Shown piece after piece: positions 7,742 through 15,371 of a stretch of DNA of 32,565 nt; position 1 is the first letter of the stretch, and each line of letters opens with the position of its first letter. The position numbers and the translations under genes are program-made. The DNA lies in contig JACRKB010000048.1 of the NCBI GenBank assembly GCA_016235545.1, positions 1-32,565 on the forward strand. The letters run 5' to 3'. Origin of the DNA: Verrucomicrobiota bacterium. GTDB taxonomy: Bacteria > Verrucomicrobiota > Verrucomicrobiia > Limisphaerales > SXTU01. The notes beneath the pieces were generated by a model. That model saw only the letters and a program-made list of their open reading frames with translations. It was not told the origin of the DNA and did no database searches.

Positions 7742-8767
7742 ATGACCACCCCAGCCACCCTCGCCGAACTGGAAGACAGGCTCAGTGAGCCAGCCCCCGG
7801 CGTCATCGCCGCCCTCCGCGAACTTCCCGGCGACTTCCTCTTCCTTGGCGTCGCCGGCAAGATGGGCCCCACCCTCGCACGCATGGCCCGGCGCGCCTCC
7901 GACGCCGCCGGGACACGCCGCCGCGTCCTGGGCGTCTCGCGCTTTTCGGATGCCGCCCAAGCCGCCCATCTCAACGCCCACGGCATCGAGACGATCCGCT
8001 GCGACCTGATGGACGAGGAAGCCGTCGCGCAACTGCCGGACGTGGAGAACGTCGTCTATTGCGCGGCAATGAAGTTTGGCTCGACCGGCAACGAGTCGCT
8101 GACCTGGGCGATGAACACCTGGCTCCCCTCAGTTGTGTGCCGCAAATTCCGCCGCAGCCGCATCGCCGCCTTCTCCACCGGCAACATCTACGGCCTCGTG
8201 CCCGTCAGCAGTGGCGGCTCCGTGGAGACAGACTCGCCGCAGCCCCTCGGCGAATACGCCATGAGCTGCCTCGGGCGCGAGCGGATGTTCGAGCACTTCA
8301 GCCGCACGCTGGGCATCCCCACCGCCCTCATCCGCCTCAACTACGCCTGCGAGCTGCGCTACGGCGTGCTTGTGGACCTCGCGCGCAAAATCTGGGCCGG
8401 CCAGCCCGTGGACCTCGGCATGGGCTGGTTCAACTGCCTCTGGCAGGGCGACGCCAACGCGCACACGCTCCAGACCCTCGCGCTCACAGCCACGCCGCCG
8501 TTTGTGCTCAACCTCACCGGCCCCGAACTCCTGCGCGTCCGCGACGTGGCCGGGGAACTGGCCCGCCGGATGAGCCGCCCCGTGACCTTTACCGGCGCGG
8601 AAAGCAGCTCCGCATTGCTGAACAACGCCGCCCGGTGCCTCGGGCGCTTCGGCCCGCCCCGCGTGTCCGCCCAAGAACTGCTGGGCTGGGTGGCCGAGTG
8701 GGTGATGCGCGGCGGCCCCGACCTCGGCAAGCCCACCCACTTCGAGAGCCGCGACGGGAGATTTTGA
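7742..8767 (+). CDS. NAD-dependent epimerase/dehydratase-like protein with altered active site
   Basis: This 341-residue protein has the extended short-chain dehydrogenase fold. The Rossmann glycine motif is GVAGKMG (residues 36-42), followed by CDLMDEE and VVYCAAM, and AFSTGNIYG matches the active-site Ser segment. The YXXXK motif is changed: EYAMSCLGRE has Tyr172 but Cys176 where Lys is expected (codon TGC, read directly). Loss of that lysine usually abolishes or alters dehydrogenase chemistry, so this may be a binding protein or an atypical enzyme. The first 21 residues of the longest frame are excluded because they come from the repeat element. It probably belonged to a tight operon with the zinc-ribbon and adenylate kinase genes before the insertion. 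The sugar or other substrate is unknown. Confidence 0.8.
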   Translation: MTTPATLAELEDRLSEPAPGVIAALRELPGDFLFLGVAGKMGPTLARMARRASDAAGTRRRVLGVSRFSDAAQAAHLNAHGIETIRCDLMDEEAVAQLPDVENVVYCAAMKFGSTGNESLTWAMNTWLPSVVCRKFRRSRIAAFSTGNIYGLVPVSSGGSVETDSPQPLGEYAMSCLGRERMFEHFSRTLGIPTALIRLNYACELRYGVLVDLARKIWAGQPVDLGMGWFNCLWQGDANAHTLQTLALTATPPFVLNLTGPELLRVRDVAGELARRMSRPVTFTGAESSSALLNNAARCLGRFGPPRVSAQELLGWVAEWVMRGGPDLGKPTHFESRDGRF

Positions 8768-8795
8768 CCCGGAACGATTCCTCTGAACCAAAAAA

Positions 8796-8955
8796 CCGCA
8801 GTTGGTTCACGCAAAGGACGCGAAGGATGCAACGCCGAATGGCATTTCTTCCAAATGTAGGCGCCGGCAGTTCTCACCCAACGGGTGAGAGGTCGCGGTT
8901 TCAAGAGTCTTTTCCTTTGCGCCCTTTGCGCCCTTTGCGTGAGGTTCAACTGCGG
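8796..8955. repeat. Nonamer-array hairpin (CGCAAAGGA type)
   Basis: The left arm (8796-8826) is CCGCAGTTGGTTCA followed by CGCAAAGGA and CGCGAAGG. The right arm (8914-8955) has three 9-base units (CCTTTGCGC twice, then CCTTTGCGT) followed by the inverted outer sequence ending AACTGCGG. A small hairpin (CTCACCCAACGGGTGAG) lies in the roughly 87-base centre. Confidence 0.75.
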
Positions 8956-8963
8956 AATCTAGG

Positions 8964-9123
8964 CTGAACCCGACTTCCGAAGTTGGCCGCAAAAAGCGCA
9001 AGAAAACGCAAAGAAGACAGGGGCTTTCATCACATTGCCCGGAACTCTTTCACTCTGCGGACTCTTGGCCGCAATCTCCTCTCTTTGCGTTTTTTGCGGC
9101 CATTCCATTTCGGAGTTCGGGTT
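8964..9123. repeat. Second nonamer-type inverted repeat
   Basis: The left arm (8964-9016) pairs with the right arm (about 9078-9123). The inner parts carry TGGCCGCAAAAA followed by CGCAA-rich units; the left arm has one 9-base unit more than the right. The outer parts (AACCCGACTTCCGAA against TTCGGAGTTCGGGTT) are also complementary. It abuts the previous hairpin but differs in sequence. Confidence 0.65.
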
Positions 9124-9196
9124 GAAACCCTCCGGGTTTGGGGCAGCGCCTCGCCGAAGTCGCCAAAAGCTGAGATGCGCCCACGCGAATTGCACC

Positions 9197-9230
9197 CTGA
9201 CCTGACTCCTGACTTCTGACTCCTACTTCC
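9197..9230. repeat. Heptamer half-array overlapping the FKBP stop codon
   Basis: Degenerate units TGACTCC, TGACTTC and TGACTCC run in tandem. Read on the minus strand, the last of them supplies the TAG stop (9223-9225) of the FKBP gene. No complementary arm is present. Confidence 0.6.
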
Positions 9231-11157
9231 CAAGTATGTCGAGCAGCTCGATCTCGAAGTAGAGCACCTCGTTCGGGCCGATGCCGGGCGGGCTGCCGCG
9301 CTCGCCGTAGGCGAGGTAGTGCGGGATGAAGAGCTGCCACTTGCTGCCCTTGGGCATCAGCAAAAGCGCCTCAGTCCAGCCTTTGATGACTCCGGTCACG
9401 TCGAACTCGGCAGGCAGGTTCTTCTCGTAGGAGCTGTCGAAGATGCCGCCGGGCTGGAGGGTTTTCTTGTCTATCACCTTGCCGGTGTAGTGGACGCGCA
9501 CCTTGCTCTTCTCTGTGGGCAGCTTGCCAGAGCCAGCCGTGACCACGCGGTATTGCAGGCCGCTGGGGCGCTCGACGATGTCGGCCTGCTGCTTGTTCTT
9601 GGCGAGAAACTCCTTGCCGAGCTTGAGGTTGGTTTCGGGCATGTTCAGGTCCACCGAGGGCGGGATGTAGGTGGACGGGCGGTTGGTGCCGGCTTGCGCC
9701 ACCGCTGTGCCGGTGGCGGGCGCGGTGAGCCACGGCGCATTCTTGGGCACAGGCAGGTTCAGCGCGGTGAGCAGTTGCAGGCGCATCTGTGGATTCCAAC
9801 CCTCCCCAGCCGGGGCGTCAACGAGCCGGTCCAGCACCAGCTTGCGCAGCGTCGCCAGTGGCGGCAGGTCCACGCGGTCGCGCTCGGAGCGCTCGACCTT
9901 TTTCGCGTATTCGCGGTGAATCTCCCGGATGAGGCGCACGTAGCCCTGCGCGCGATCGTCCTCGCCGATGGCCAGCTCGTAGAAGTGCCGCATGAACATG
10001 CCCTCGATGGCGCTCTGCACCTTGTCCTTGCCCAGGTCCATCAGCTCCTTGTAGCGCTCCAGGACGAACTCGGTGACGGTCTGGCCGGGCTTGGTGTAGC
10101 GGCCGACGTATTTCTTCCCGAGGTAGTCGTGCCAGCGCGCGGCGTCCTGCTCACGGTTGTGCAAGTAAAGATCGGTGATGGCCTGCTTGAGGAAGTTCGC
10201 GTGCGCGTTCTTGATGTTGTCGAGGTTCGCCGGGTCGCCACCTTGCATCTGCTCGTAGCCTTCGTTCGCCATGGGGATGGCGACGAGGTTGGGGCCAAAC
10301 TCGAAAAACTTGTCCACCGGGTTGTAGATGAGCCGCCCGCGCTGCGCGGCGAGCTGCATGGACTGGTAGATGACCCGGCGCAGGGTGATGAGCTGCTCGG
10401 CCTTGGAATTCTTCAGGCCCAGGGAGGCCCAATAGACTGCGTGAGTCTCCGGGAGACGCCATTCGAGCGGGCCATATTGCTCGTCCACCTCGCGCGCGAG
10501 CTTTGGGTCCATCTTGTATTTTTCGCGGAGGAGTTTCGTGCGCAGCCTTGCCTCGTCGGTCTGCGGGCTGAGGAGCTCCTCCCAGTTGGGCTTGGACTGG
10601 CTGCCGAAGACCTCGGTCATCTGGCGCGCCCACTCGCGCTTGTAGGTCATGTGGGCGTTGTCGAGGTTCGCGCCCATCTTGTGCTGAAAGTGCCAGGCCA
10701 GCTCGCGGTAGATAAGCGTCTCATTCGGGTTGTATTTGAGCGCCTCGTCGCGCAGCAGCTCGATGCCGCGGTTGACCCAGAACCAGCGGTCGTTCGGGTC
10801 GGGGAATTTCACCGAGATGTTGTAGGAGAGGTTCCACGCCTGATGCACCCAGACGGCGACAAAGTGCGGCTGCATCTTTGTGATCCAGTCGGAGAGCTGC
10901 ACCATCTCAAAGTATTTCTCGTCGAGCTGGAGGTCGTTGAGACGGATCCAGAGCGCGTTGGAAACCAGTCCCCTGAAGCCGCCCAGCGCGACGGCGGTGA
11001 AGGCCATCGCCGGGGGCATGCTCTGGTCCGCCTCGACTCGTGTGAGCTTGAGGCGCGTGCGCTCGGCGGTCAGCTGGCGCTGGGCGAAGTTGACGCCGAC
11101 CAGCAGCACGAGCGCGAGCAGCGTGAGCAGGGGTTTGAAAAAGCGGCGATCGTTCAT
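9223..11157 (-). CDS. Membrane-anchored protein with C-terminal FKBP-type prolyl isomerase
   Basis: The 644-residue product starts with a signal anchor (FFKPLLTLLALVLLVG, residues about 6-21). A long, mostly helical domain (about 30-500) rich in Trp and Tyr follows, which I cannot assign. The last 115 residues are an FKBP domain: PSGLQYRVVTAGSG, KVRVHYTGKVIDKK, GGIFDSSYEK, VIKGWTEALLLMPKGSKW, FIPHYLAYGERG and GIGPNEVLYFEIELLDI. FKBP enzymes isomerise peptidyl-proline bonds and often act as chaperones; here the domain should face the periplasm. The ATG at 11157 follows the permease stop by one base (TGA-C-ATG), so it is preferred over an upstream start at 11214 that would overlap the permease. 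Coupling to the ABC exporter suggests it folds a product of, or assists, that exporter. Confidence 0.8.
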   Translation of the reverse strand: MNDRRFFKPLLTLLALVLLVGVNFAQRQLTAERTRLKLTRVEADQSMPPAMAFTAVALGGFRGLVSNALWIRLNDLQLDEKYFEMVQLSDWITKMQPHFVAVWVHQAWNLSYNISVKFPDPNDRWFWVNRGIELLRDEALKYNPNETLIYRELAWHFQHKMGANLDNAHMTYKREWARQMTEVFGSQSKPNWEELLSPQTDEARLRTKLLREKYKMDPKLAREVDEQYGPLEWRLPETHAVYWASLGLKNSKAEQLITLRRVIYQSMQLAAQRGRLIYNPVDKFFEFGPNLVAIPMANEGYEQMQGGDPANLDNIKNAHANFLKQAITDLYLHNREQDAARWHDYLGKKYVGRYTKPGQTVTEFVLERYKELMDLGKDKVQSAIEGMFMRHFYELAIGEDDRAQGYVRLIREIHREYAKKVERSERDRVDLPPLATLRKLVLDRLVDAPAGEGWNPQMRLQLLTALNLPVPKNAPWLTAPATGTAVAQAGTNRPSTYIPPSVDLNMPETNLKLGKEFLAKNKQQADIVERPSGLQYRVVTAGSGKLPTEKSKVRVHYTGKVIDKKTLQPGGIFDSSYEKNLPAEFDVTGVIKGWTEALLLMPKGSKWQLFIPHYLAYGERGSPPGIGPNEVLYFEIELLDILGK

Positions 11158-11158
11158 G

Positions 11159-13021
11159 TCAGCCCTTGCCCTGCGCCGTCGCCAGTTCACGCCGCGTGAA
11201 CGCGAGGATGCCAAACGCGGCGAAGATGCCGCCGATGAGGCACCAGATTTGCAGAACCGCCCGCAGCAGCGTCATCCACGACACGCTGCGGCCCGTGCTC
11301 AGTGCGTCGATCGGCGAGAAGGAATTCACCAGCGTCAGCACGTCGTGGGCGGTCTTGAAAAGCGGCACCATGATGAAGTCCACCGCGCCCAGCACGCCCT
11401 CGGGCACGCCGGTGTCGTGGTTCGTGCTGCCGAACGTGCCGTCCTTGACCACCGTGGCGATGGTGCCGCTGCTCATGCCCACGATCAGGACGGTGATGGA
11501 GAAAAAAGCGGCGACCGGGAAGGACAGGTAGCTTGCGCCGGCCAGCCCAACCGCCGCGAGCAGTCCCAGCCAGATGAAGACAATCGCCGTGCCGCGCGTG
11601 AAGTTCAGCCCGAAGCCGCTCTCGTGGTAGAGCACCTCCATCCCCTCCTCGAGGTCGAAGAGCACGGCGGCCTGGTTGGGATTTCCGAAGAGGATGAAGA
11701 GGCGGCCCTCCGCATCCAGAAGGTTCTTGAACTTGCCGCCCTTGACCGGGTCGGAGACGGGATTGCCCTTTTGGTCGAGCAGGTTGATGCCGAACTCGTG
11801 GAAGGTGTCGGTGGTGAGCGGGCGGCTGATGCGGACGCGGTTGGTCGCGTTGGGCGGGCCGATTTCCCACAGAGTCCCGTAAGTCTCAGGCTTGAGGCTG
11901 TATTGGGCGCTGCGGAACTTGACCCGGAGGTAGATGGGCGTGTTCTCCAACTGGCCGCGGGCCAGCCCGGTCTCGATCACCCACGGGCGAGTCTGCTGCG
12001 GCGGCACGGCCTGATACTGCGACTTGATGGCCTCCTTCACATCCTTGCGCACCTGTGCGAGGTCCGCGCCGTTGGCCACCGCGCCAATTTCCTTGATGCG
12101 CTCCTTCAGGACTTTCTCCACGTCGGCGTCAATGTCCGGCGGCACTTCCTTGAGCGAGCCTCGGGCGATGAGCAGCTCGTTCTTCAAGATGGCCTGCTGC
12201 TTGTCCGGCAGGCTCGCCGCGCGCCACTGGATGAGGAGGTAAATCGAAAGGCCGGAGAGGCCAAGCAGCACGAAGTTCAGCCCCATGATGCCGAGCCATT
12301 TGCCCAGCCAGATTTGCCAGCGGGCGATGGGCTTCACCGCGACCATCTGCATCGAGCAATCCTCCACATCTCGCGCCAGTGTGCCGGTGGCCAGCCAGAG
12401 CGTGACCAGGCCGAGGATCGCCGTGACCGCGCTGAGCGTGTAGGTGATCACGATCTGCACGAGGCCGCGCGCGGTGCCGTCGTGTTTCAGCGCGAGGGGC
12501 AGGCCGACGACCACGAGCACGAGCAGGACGGCGAGCACGGGCAGCAGGCGATAGCGCACTACGGCCTTGATGGTGAGCCGCGCGACGGCCAGCAACTGCC
12601 GCAAGCCCGCCGGCACGGTCAACAGTGCCGGGGCAACCCCAAGCCGCCACTCGGCGGGAATGTCCTCGCCGACGGCCTTGAACTTCGCGATGGCGTCAGC
12701 GGGAGAGGTGGCGGGAACAAGACCCTGATAGAAATAGCCGCGCTCCTGATACGCGCGGCTTAGAAGATAGTTTGCGCGCGCGCCGAAACAGGCCTGCAGA
12801 CCGACACCCACGGCGATGAGCAAACCAGAATTCTCGGAGACCAGCTTGGTGGCGATGAGCGCGAGCGTCACGTGGACGACGAGCAGCGCTGCGCCGGGAA
12901 GCCAGACGCGCATGGCCAAGGCCCAGCCCCAGGCAAGCATCGCCGCAGGCCATGAGAAGCCGTGCTTCACGGCGGCGAGGCCCTGGTGCGGATGCCTCAG
13001 GATTTCAAAATGGGCGGACAT
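11159..13021 (-). CDS. ABC-2 type permease with N-terminal DUF2628-like domain
   Basis: A 620-residue multi-span inner-membrane protein. Residues about 1-110 (FEILRHPHQGLAAVKHGFSWPAAMLAWGWAL, with later YQERGYFYQGL and the NYLLSRAY segment) resemble the DUF2628 family. From about residue 135 the protein looks like an ABC-2/NosY-type permease. It has paired membrane helices near 150-215 and 250-275, a periplasmic insert of about 170 residues (about 280-450), and three or four C-terminal helices with a PLFKTAHD segment. It follows the ABC ATPase with a 5-base gap and precedes the FKBP gene with a 1-base gap, so the three form a coupled unit. The exported substrate is unknown. The DUF2628 assignment is from pattern memory and moderate; the permease assignment is firm in type. 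Confidence 0.75.
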   Translation of the reverse strand: MSAHFEILRHPHQGLAAVKHGFSWPAAMLAWGWALAMRVWLPGAALLVVHVTLALIATKLVSENSGLLIAVGVGLQACFGARANYLLSRAYQERGYFYQGLVPATSPADAIAKFKAVGEDIPAEWRLGVAPALLTVPAGLRQLLAVARLTIKAVVRYRLLPVLAVLLVLVVVGLPLALKHDGTARGLVQIVITYTLSAVTAILGLVTLWLATGTLARDVEDCSMQMVAVKPIARWQIWLGKWLGIMGLNFVLLGLSGLSIYLLIQWRAASLPDKQQAILKNELLIARGSLKEVPPDIDADVEKVLKERIKEIGAVANGADLAQVRKDVKEAIKSQYQAVPPQQTRPWVIETGLARGQLENTPIYLRVKFRSAQYSLKPETYGTLWEIGPPNATNRVRISRPLTTDTFHEFGINLLDQKGNPVSDPVKGGKFKNLLDAEGRLFILFGNPNQAAVLFDLEEGMEVLYHESGFGLNFTRGTAIVFIWLGLLAAVGLAGASYLSFPVAAFFSITVLIVGMSSGTIATVVKDGTFGSTNHDTGVPEGVLGAVDFIMVPLFKTAHDVLTLVNSFSPIDALSTGRSVSWMTLLRAVLQIWCLIGGIFAAFGILAFTRRELATAQGKG

Positions 13022-13026
13022 GACGA

Positions 13027-14238
13027 TTACTTCGGCTTGCCCAGAAGGTTCGCGAGCCTCTCGTTGGACTTCGCCTCGTCGTGCACCTGCTTCGCGGCGA
13101 CCTCAACATGCGGCTCGGGCGCGACAGGAGCCGGAGCGGCGAGGGCTTCCAGTTTTTTCTGCTGTTCCACCTGCACGGCACTGGGCGTCAGAACCACCGG
13201 CTCCACCACATCCGGTGCGGCGGGCCCGGCCACGAGACGGTCGAGCACGCGCGCCTGCTGCTGCGCTCCGGCTTCCGCCCCACCTCGCAGGTATTCGGCG
13301 ACCTGGCTGCCGGAAGTCGCCCCGGAGGTGTTCTGCTCGCTGGCCCGCGCGCGGTTCACCACGCCGAGGAAATAGCTCTCCAGATTCTGCGTCGGGTTGT
13401 CGAGCTGGATGCGGTCAGCAGCCACATCACGGCGGATGGTGCTGAGGATGTTTTCCATCGCCTCGCGCGGCAGCGCGGGCAGCGTGATGCGCACGGAGTC
13501 GCGCTCGGTGAGCAGCTCCTTGAGCGTGCCGTCGGCCTGGATTTTGCCGCCGTAGTAAATCACCACTCGGTCGCACACATCCTCCACGTCGCTGAGAAGA
13601 TGGCTGGAGAGAATGACCGTCTTGCCACGGTTCTTGAGCGCGAGGATGACGTCCTTCACCTCGCGGCAGCCGAGCGGGTCGAGGCCGGCGGTCGGCTCGT
13701 CGAGGATGACGAGGTCGGGGTCGTTGATGAGCGCCTGCGCGAGGCCGATGCGGCGCTGCATGCCCTTGGAAAATTCGCCCACGGTGCGGCTGCGGACCTG
13801 GTTGAGGCCGACCATTTCGAGGAGCTGCTCGGTGCGCTTGTTCCTCTGTTCGGGCGGGAGTTCGAAGAGGTTGCCGAAGAAGTCGAGCGTCTCGCGTGAG
13901 TCGAGATACTTGTAGAGGTAGCTCTCCTCGGGCAGGTAGCCGATGCGCGCCTTGGTCTTCACATGGCGCGGCGAGTGGCCGAAAATCTCGATGTGACCCT
14001 TGGTCGGGTAGAGCAGGCCCAGCAGCAGCTTGATGGTGGTGGACTTGCCGGAGCCGTTGGGTCCGAGCAGGCCGAAGACCTCGCCGCGCCGGACCTCGAA
14101 GTTGACGTTGTCCACCGCGCGGGCCTTGGGCCGGCCCCAGAAATCCTTGAAGACCTTGGTGAGGCCGCGCACGGAGATGACGGCCTCGGTGACGGTGCGC
14201 GCGGAGGCTTCGGGCTGGAGGGTGTCGAGGGCGGTCAT
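13027..14238 (-). CDS. ABC transporter ATP-binding protein
   Basis: This 403-residue ATPase has Walker A GPNGSGKST (residues 59-67), the Q-loop region GYLPEES (100-106, Glu-rich as in NatA/CcmA-type proteins), signature FSKGM (156-160), Walker B LVILDEP (176-182) and switch His213 (SSHLLSD). All catalytic residues are present. The nucleotide-binding domain ends near residue 240. A C-terminal tail follows, rich in Ala, Pro, Glu and Val (about 290-403), ending in a charged helix; it is longer than usual and could be a dimerisation or regulatory extension. The start ATG overlaps the stop of the upstream B-box-like gene (ATGA), implying translational coupling. It should power the permease immediately downstream and perhaps also the permease at 21619, which lacks its own ATPase. 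Confidence 0.9.
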   Translation of the reverse strand: MTALDTLQPEASARTVTEAVISVRGLTKVFKDFWGRPKARAVDNVNFEVRRGEVFGLLGPNGSGKSTTIKLLLGLLYPTKGHIEIFGHSPRHVKTKARIGYLPEESYLYKYLDSRETLDFFGNLFELPPEQRNKRTEQLLEMVGLNQVRSRTVGEFSKGMQRRIGLAQALINDPDLVILDEPTAGLDPLGCREVKDVILALKNRGKTVILSSHLLSDVEDVCDRVVIYYGGKIQADGTLKELLTERDSVRITLPALPREAMENILSTIRRDVAADRIQLDNPTQNLESYFLGVVNRARASEQNTSGATSGSQVAEYLRGGAEAGAQQQARVLDRLVAGPAAPDVVEPVVLTPSAVQVEQQKKLEALAAPAPVAPEPHVEVAAKQVHDEAKSNERLANLLGKPK

Positions 14239-14624
14239 GGGAGTTTCGCAGCGCGGCGTTTGAATTCACGGGCAAGTCGGCGGAAAAAATGTCCCATCGC
14301 AATGAGACCTACGCCTACTACTACAAACATCGTGTGTTCCACGCGACCGCCAATCCCCATGACCAGCGCGTAGCTACCAACACTAACCCCGGCCACCCCA
14401 ACCGGGTAGCCAAGGAATGCCAAGAGCCGAAACATGGGCACCAGTGACACAAGGTTATACCGCGTGAACTGGGTTTCTGCGTGGCTTGCTTCAACCTCGG
14501 CCTCACACCGTCCCTTGCAGGCTGACATTCCGGAGCTTTCCACAACGCATCCGGAGCAAAGCGCCCTCCCGCAGTGCTTGCACACCGCGATGGCGTCGAG
14601 TTCACGATGGTTGAAGCATTTCAT
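14235..14624 (-). CDS. Small B-box-like zinc-finger membrane protein
   Basis: The 129-residue protein begins MKCFNHRELDAIAVCKHCGRALC. Cysteines and histidine at 3, 6, 15, 18, 23 and 26 (then 36 and 40) are spaced like the bacterial B-box zinc finger. Two or three hydrophobic segments follow (about 57-75, 76-92, 97-113), ending in a basic tail. In other bacteria such proteins pair a cytosolic zinc module with membrane helices, often beside ABC genes; the function is unknown. The stop overlaps the start of the ABC ATPase gene by four bases, so it belongs to that operon and may regulate or assist the transporter. Confidence 0.7.
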   Translation of the reverse strand: MKCFNHRELDAIAVCKHCGRALCSGCVVESSGMSACKGRCEAEVEASHAETQFTRYNLVSLVPMFRLLAFLGYPVGVAGVSVGSYALVMGIGGRVEHTMFVVVGVGLIAMGHFFRRLAREFKRRAAKLP

Positions 14625-14639
14625 CGGGCAGCGAAGTCG

Positions 14640-14803
14640 CTCTCATTAGCACCCGGCTTCAGCCGGGTGTCCGGGCGGCAAGCGCAAGGGAACCGTTTCA
14701 ACGGTTTCCGTCCGGCGGTCGTGGCGCACCCGGCCAAACCGTTGAAACGGTTTGGCTTTTCTCCGCCGCCAATCACCCGGCTGAAGCCGGGTGCTAATGA
14801 GAG
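14640..14803. repeat. 164-bp palindromic element with perfect 30-bp ends
   Basis: The ends (14640-14669 and 14774-14803) are perfect 30-base inverted repeats, and each contains its own hairpin (CACCCGGCTTCAGCCGGGTG). Two further internal palindromes built on AACCGTTTCAACGGTTT lie at 14691-14707 and 14736-14753. The element fills most of the gap between the DUF2442 and B-box-like genes. It has no coding capacity and resembles a MITE or REP-doublet. Confidence 0.85.
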
Positions 14804-14835
14804 GGTTCCACCCATGCGTGTAAAGGCTTCGGTGC

Positions 14836-15099
14836 TCATTGGATGGTTCCCGCGTAGAGGTCAGCCATCGGGAACACCAACTCGAAGTCATTCCAGTGGA
14901 GAAAGCCGTCTTCCACGGTGAACTGCTTGAAGCGGGACTTGTCGAGATATGCGCGGATGGATGGGTGCGCCGAGGCGGTGAGGAACGGGCCGAAATCCAC
15001 CAAGTTTTCCTTCCCGTCATCGAAGCGGAGCCGCAGGCGATACTGAGCGACGTAGCTCGCCGACTCGATGGCGACGACCTTCCGATAGCGAAAATCCAC
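14836..15099 (-). CDS. DUF2442 domain protein
   Basis: The domain reads from about FRYRKVVAIES through LRLRFDDGKENLVDFGPFL to FTVEDGFLHWNDFELVFP. It matches the small DUF2442 family, which is often encoded beside DUF4160 genes in toxin-antitoxin-like pairs; no such partner is visible here. The open frame continues upstream to 15375, overlapping the metal ATPase stop as GTGA, but its first 90 or so residues are translated from the 191-bp palindromic element and look non-native. I therefore choose the GTG at 15099, giving 87 residues, close to the family length. The original start may have been lost when the element arrived, so the gene could be impaired. Function is unknown; the family resemblance is good. 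Confidence 0.65.
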   Translation of the reverse strand: MDFRYRKVVAIESASYVAQYRLRLRFDDGKENLVDFGPFLTASAHPSIRAYLDKSRFKQFTVEDGFLHWNDFELVFPMADLYAGTIQ

Positions 15100-15104
15100 T
15101 TTAT

Positions 15105-15295
15105 CCAGCCCGGAGGGCTTTCGGAGCTTAGCCGGGGGCACCGCCCCCGGACACGGTCCTGAAAAAGATTTTGCCCCAGCGGGGCGACGGAATTGCGATT
15201 GGGCGCTTTCCGGCGTCCCTCCGGGACGCGGGAATTTGGTGGTTTCATTCCGGGGGCGGTGCCCCCGGCTAAGTTCCAGAAGCCCTCCGGGCTGG
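15105..15295. repeat. 191-bp palindromic element with 46-bp ends
   Basis: The left end (15105-15150) and right end (15250-15295) are inverted repeats matching at 43 of 46 positions. Each contains the hairpin GCCGGGGGCACCGCCCCCGG or its complement. Smaller palindromes (GCCCCAGCGGGGC; GCGTCCCTCCGGGACGC) lie in the centre. The element stands directly upstream of the DUF2442 domain and forms the N-terminal part of its extended frame. Confidence 0.85.
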
Positions 15296-15371
15296 CTATC
15301 GAAACGGCTTCGCGACGCCTCGGCCGAACTATTTGTGGCAGATTGCGGTATGGGACACATCGCGTCTCCCC

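Larger units (their letters stand above)
8768..9222. other. Convergent intergenic region filled by repeats
   Basis: The 455 bp between the convergent epimerase and FKBP genes hold two nonamer hairpins (8796-8955, 8964-9123) and the start of a heptamer half-array (9197-9230). No gene is seen. No classical T-tailed terminator is present; the hairpins may do that job. Confidence 0.6.

Noticed and set aside
14839-15162. Plus-strand frame opposite the DUF2442 gene
   Set aside because: No recognisable domain; it overlaps a supported gene and a palindromic element.
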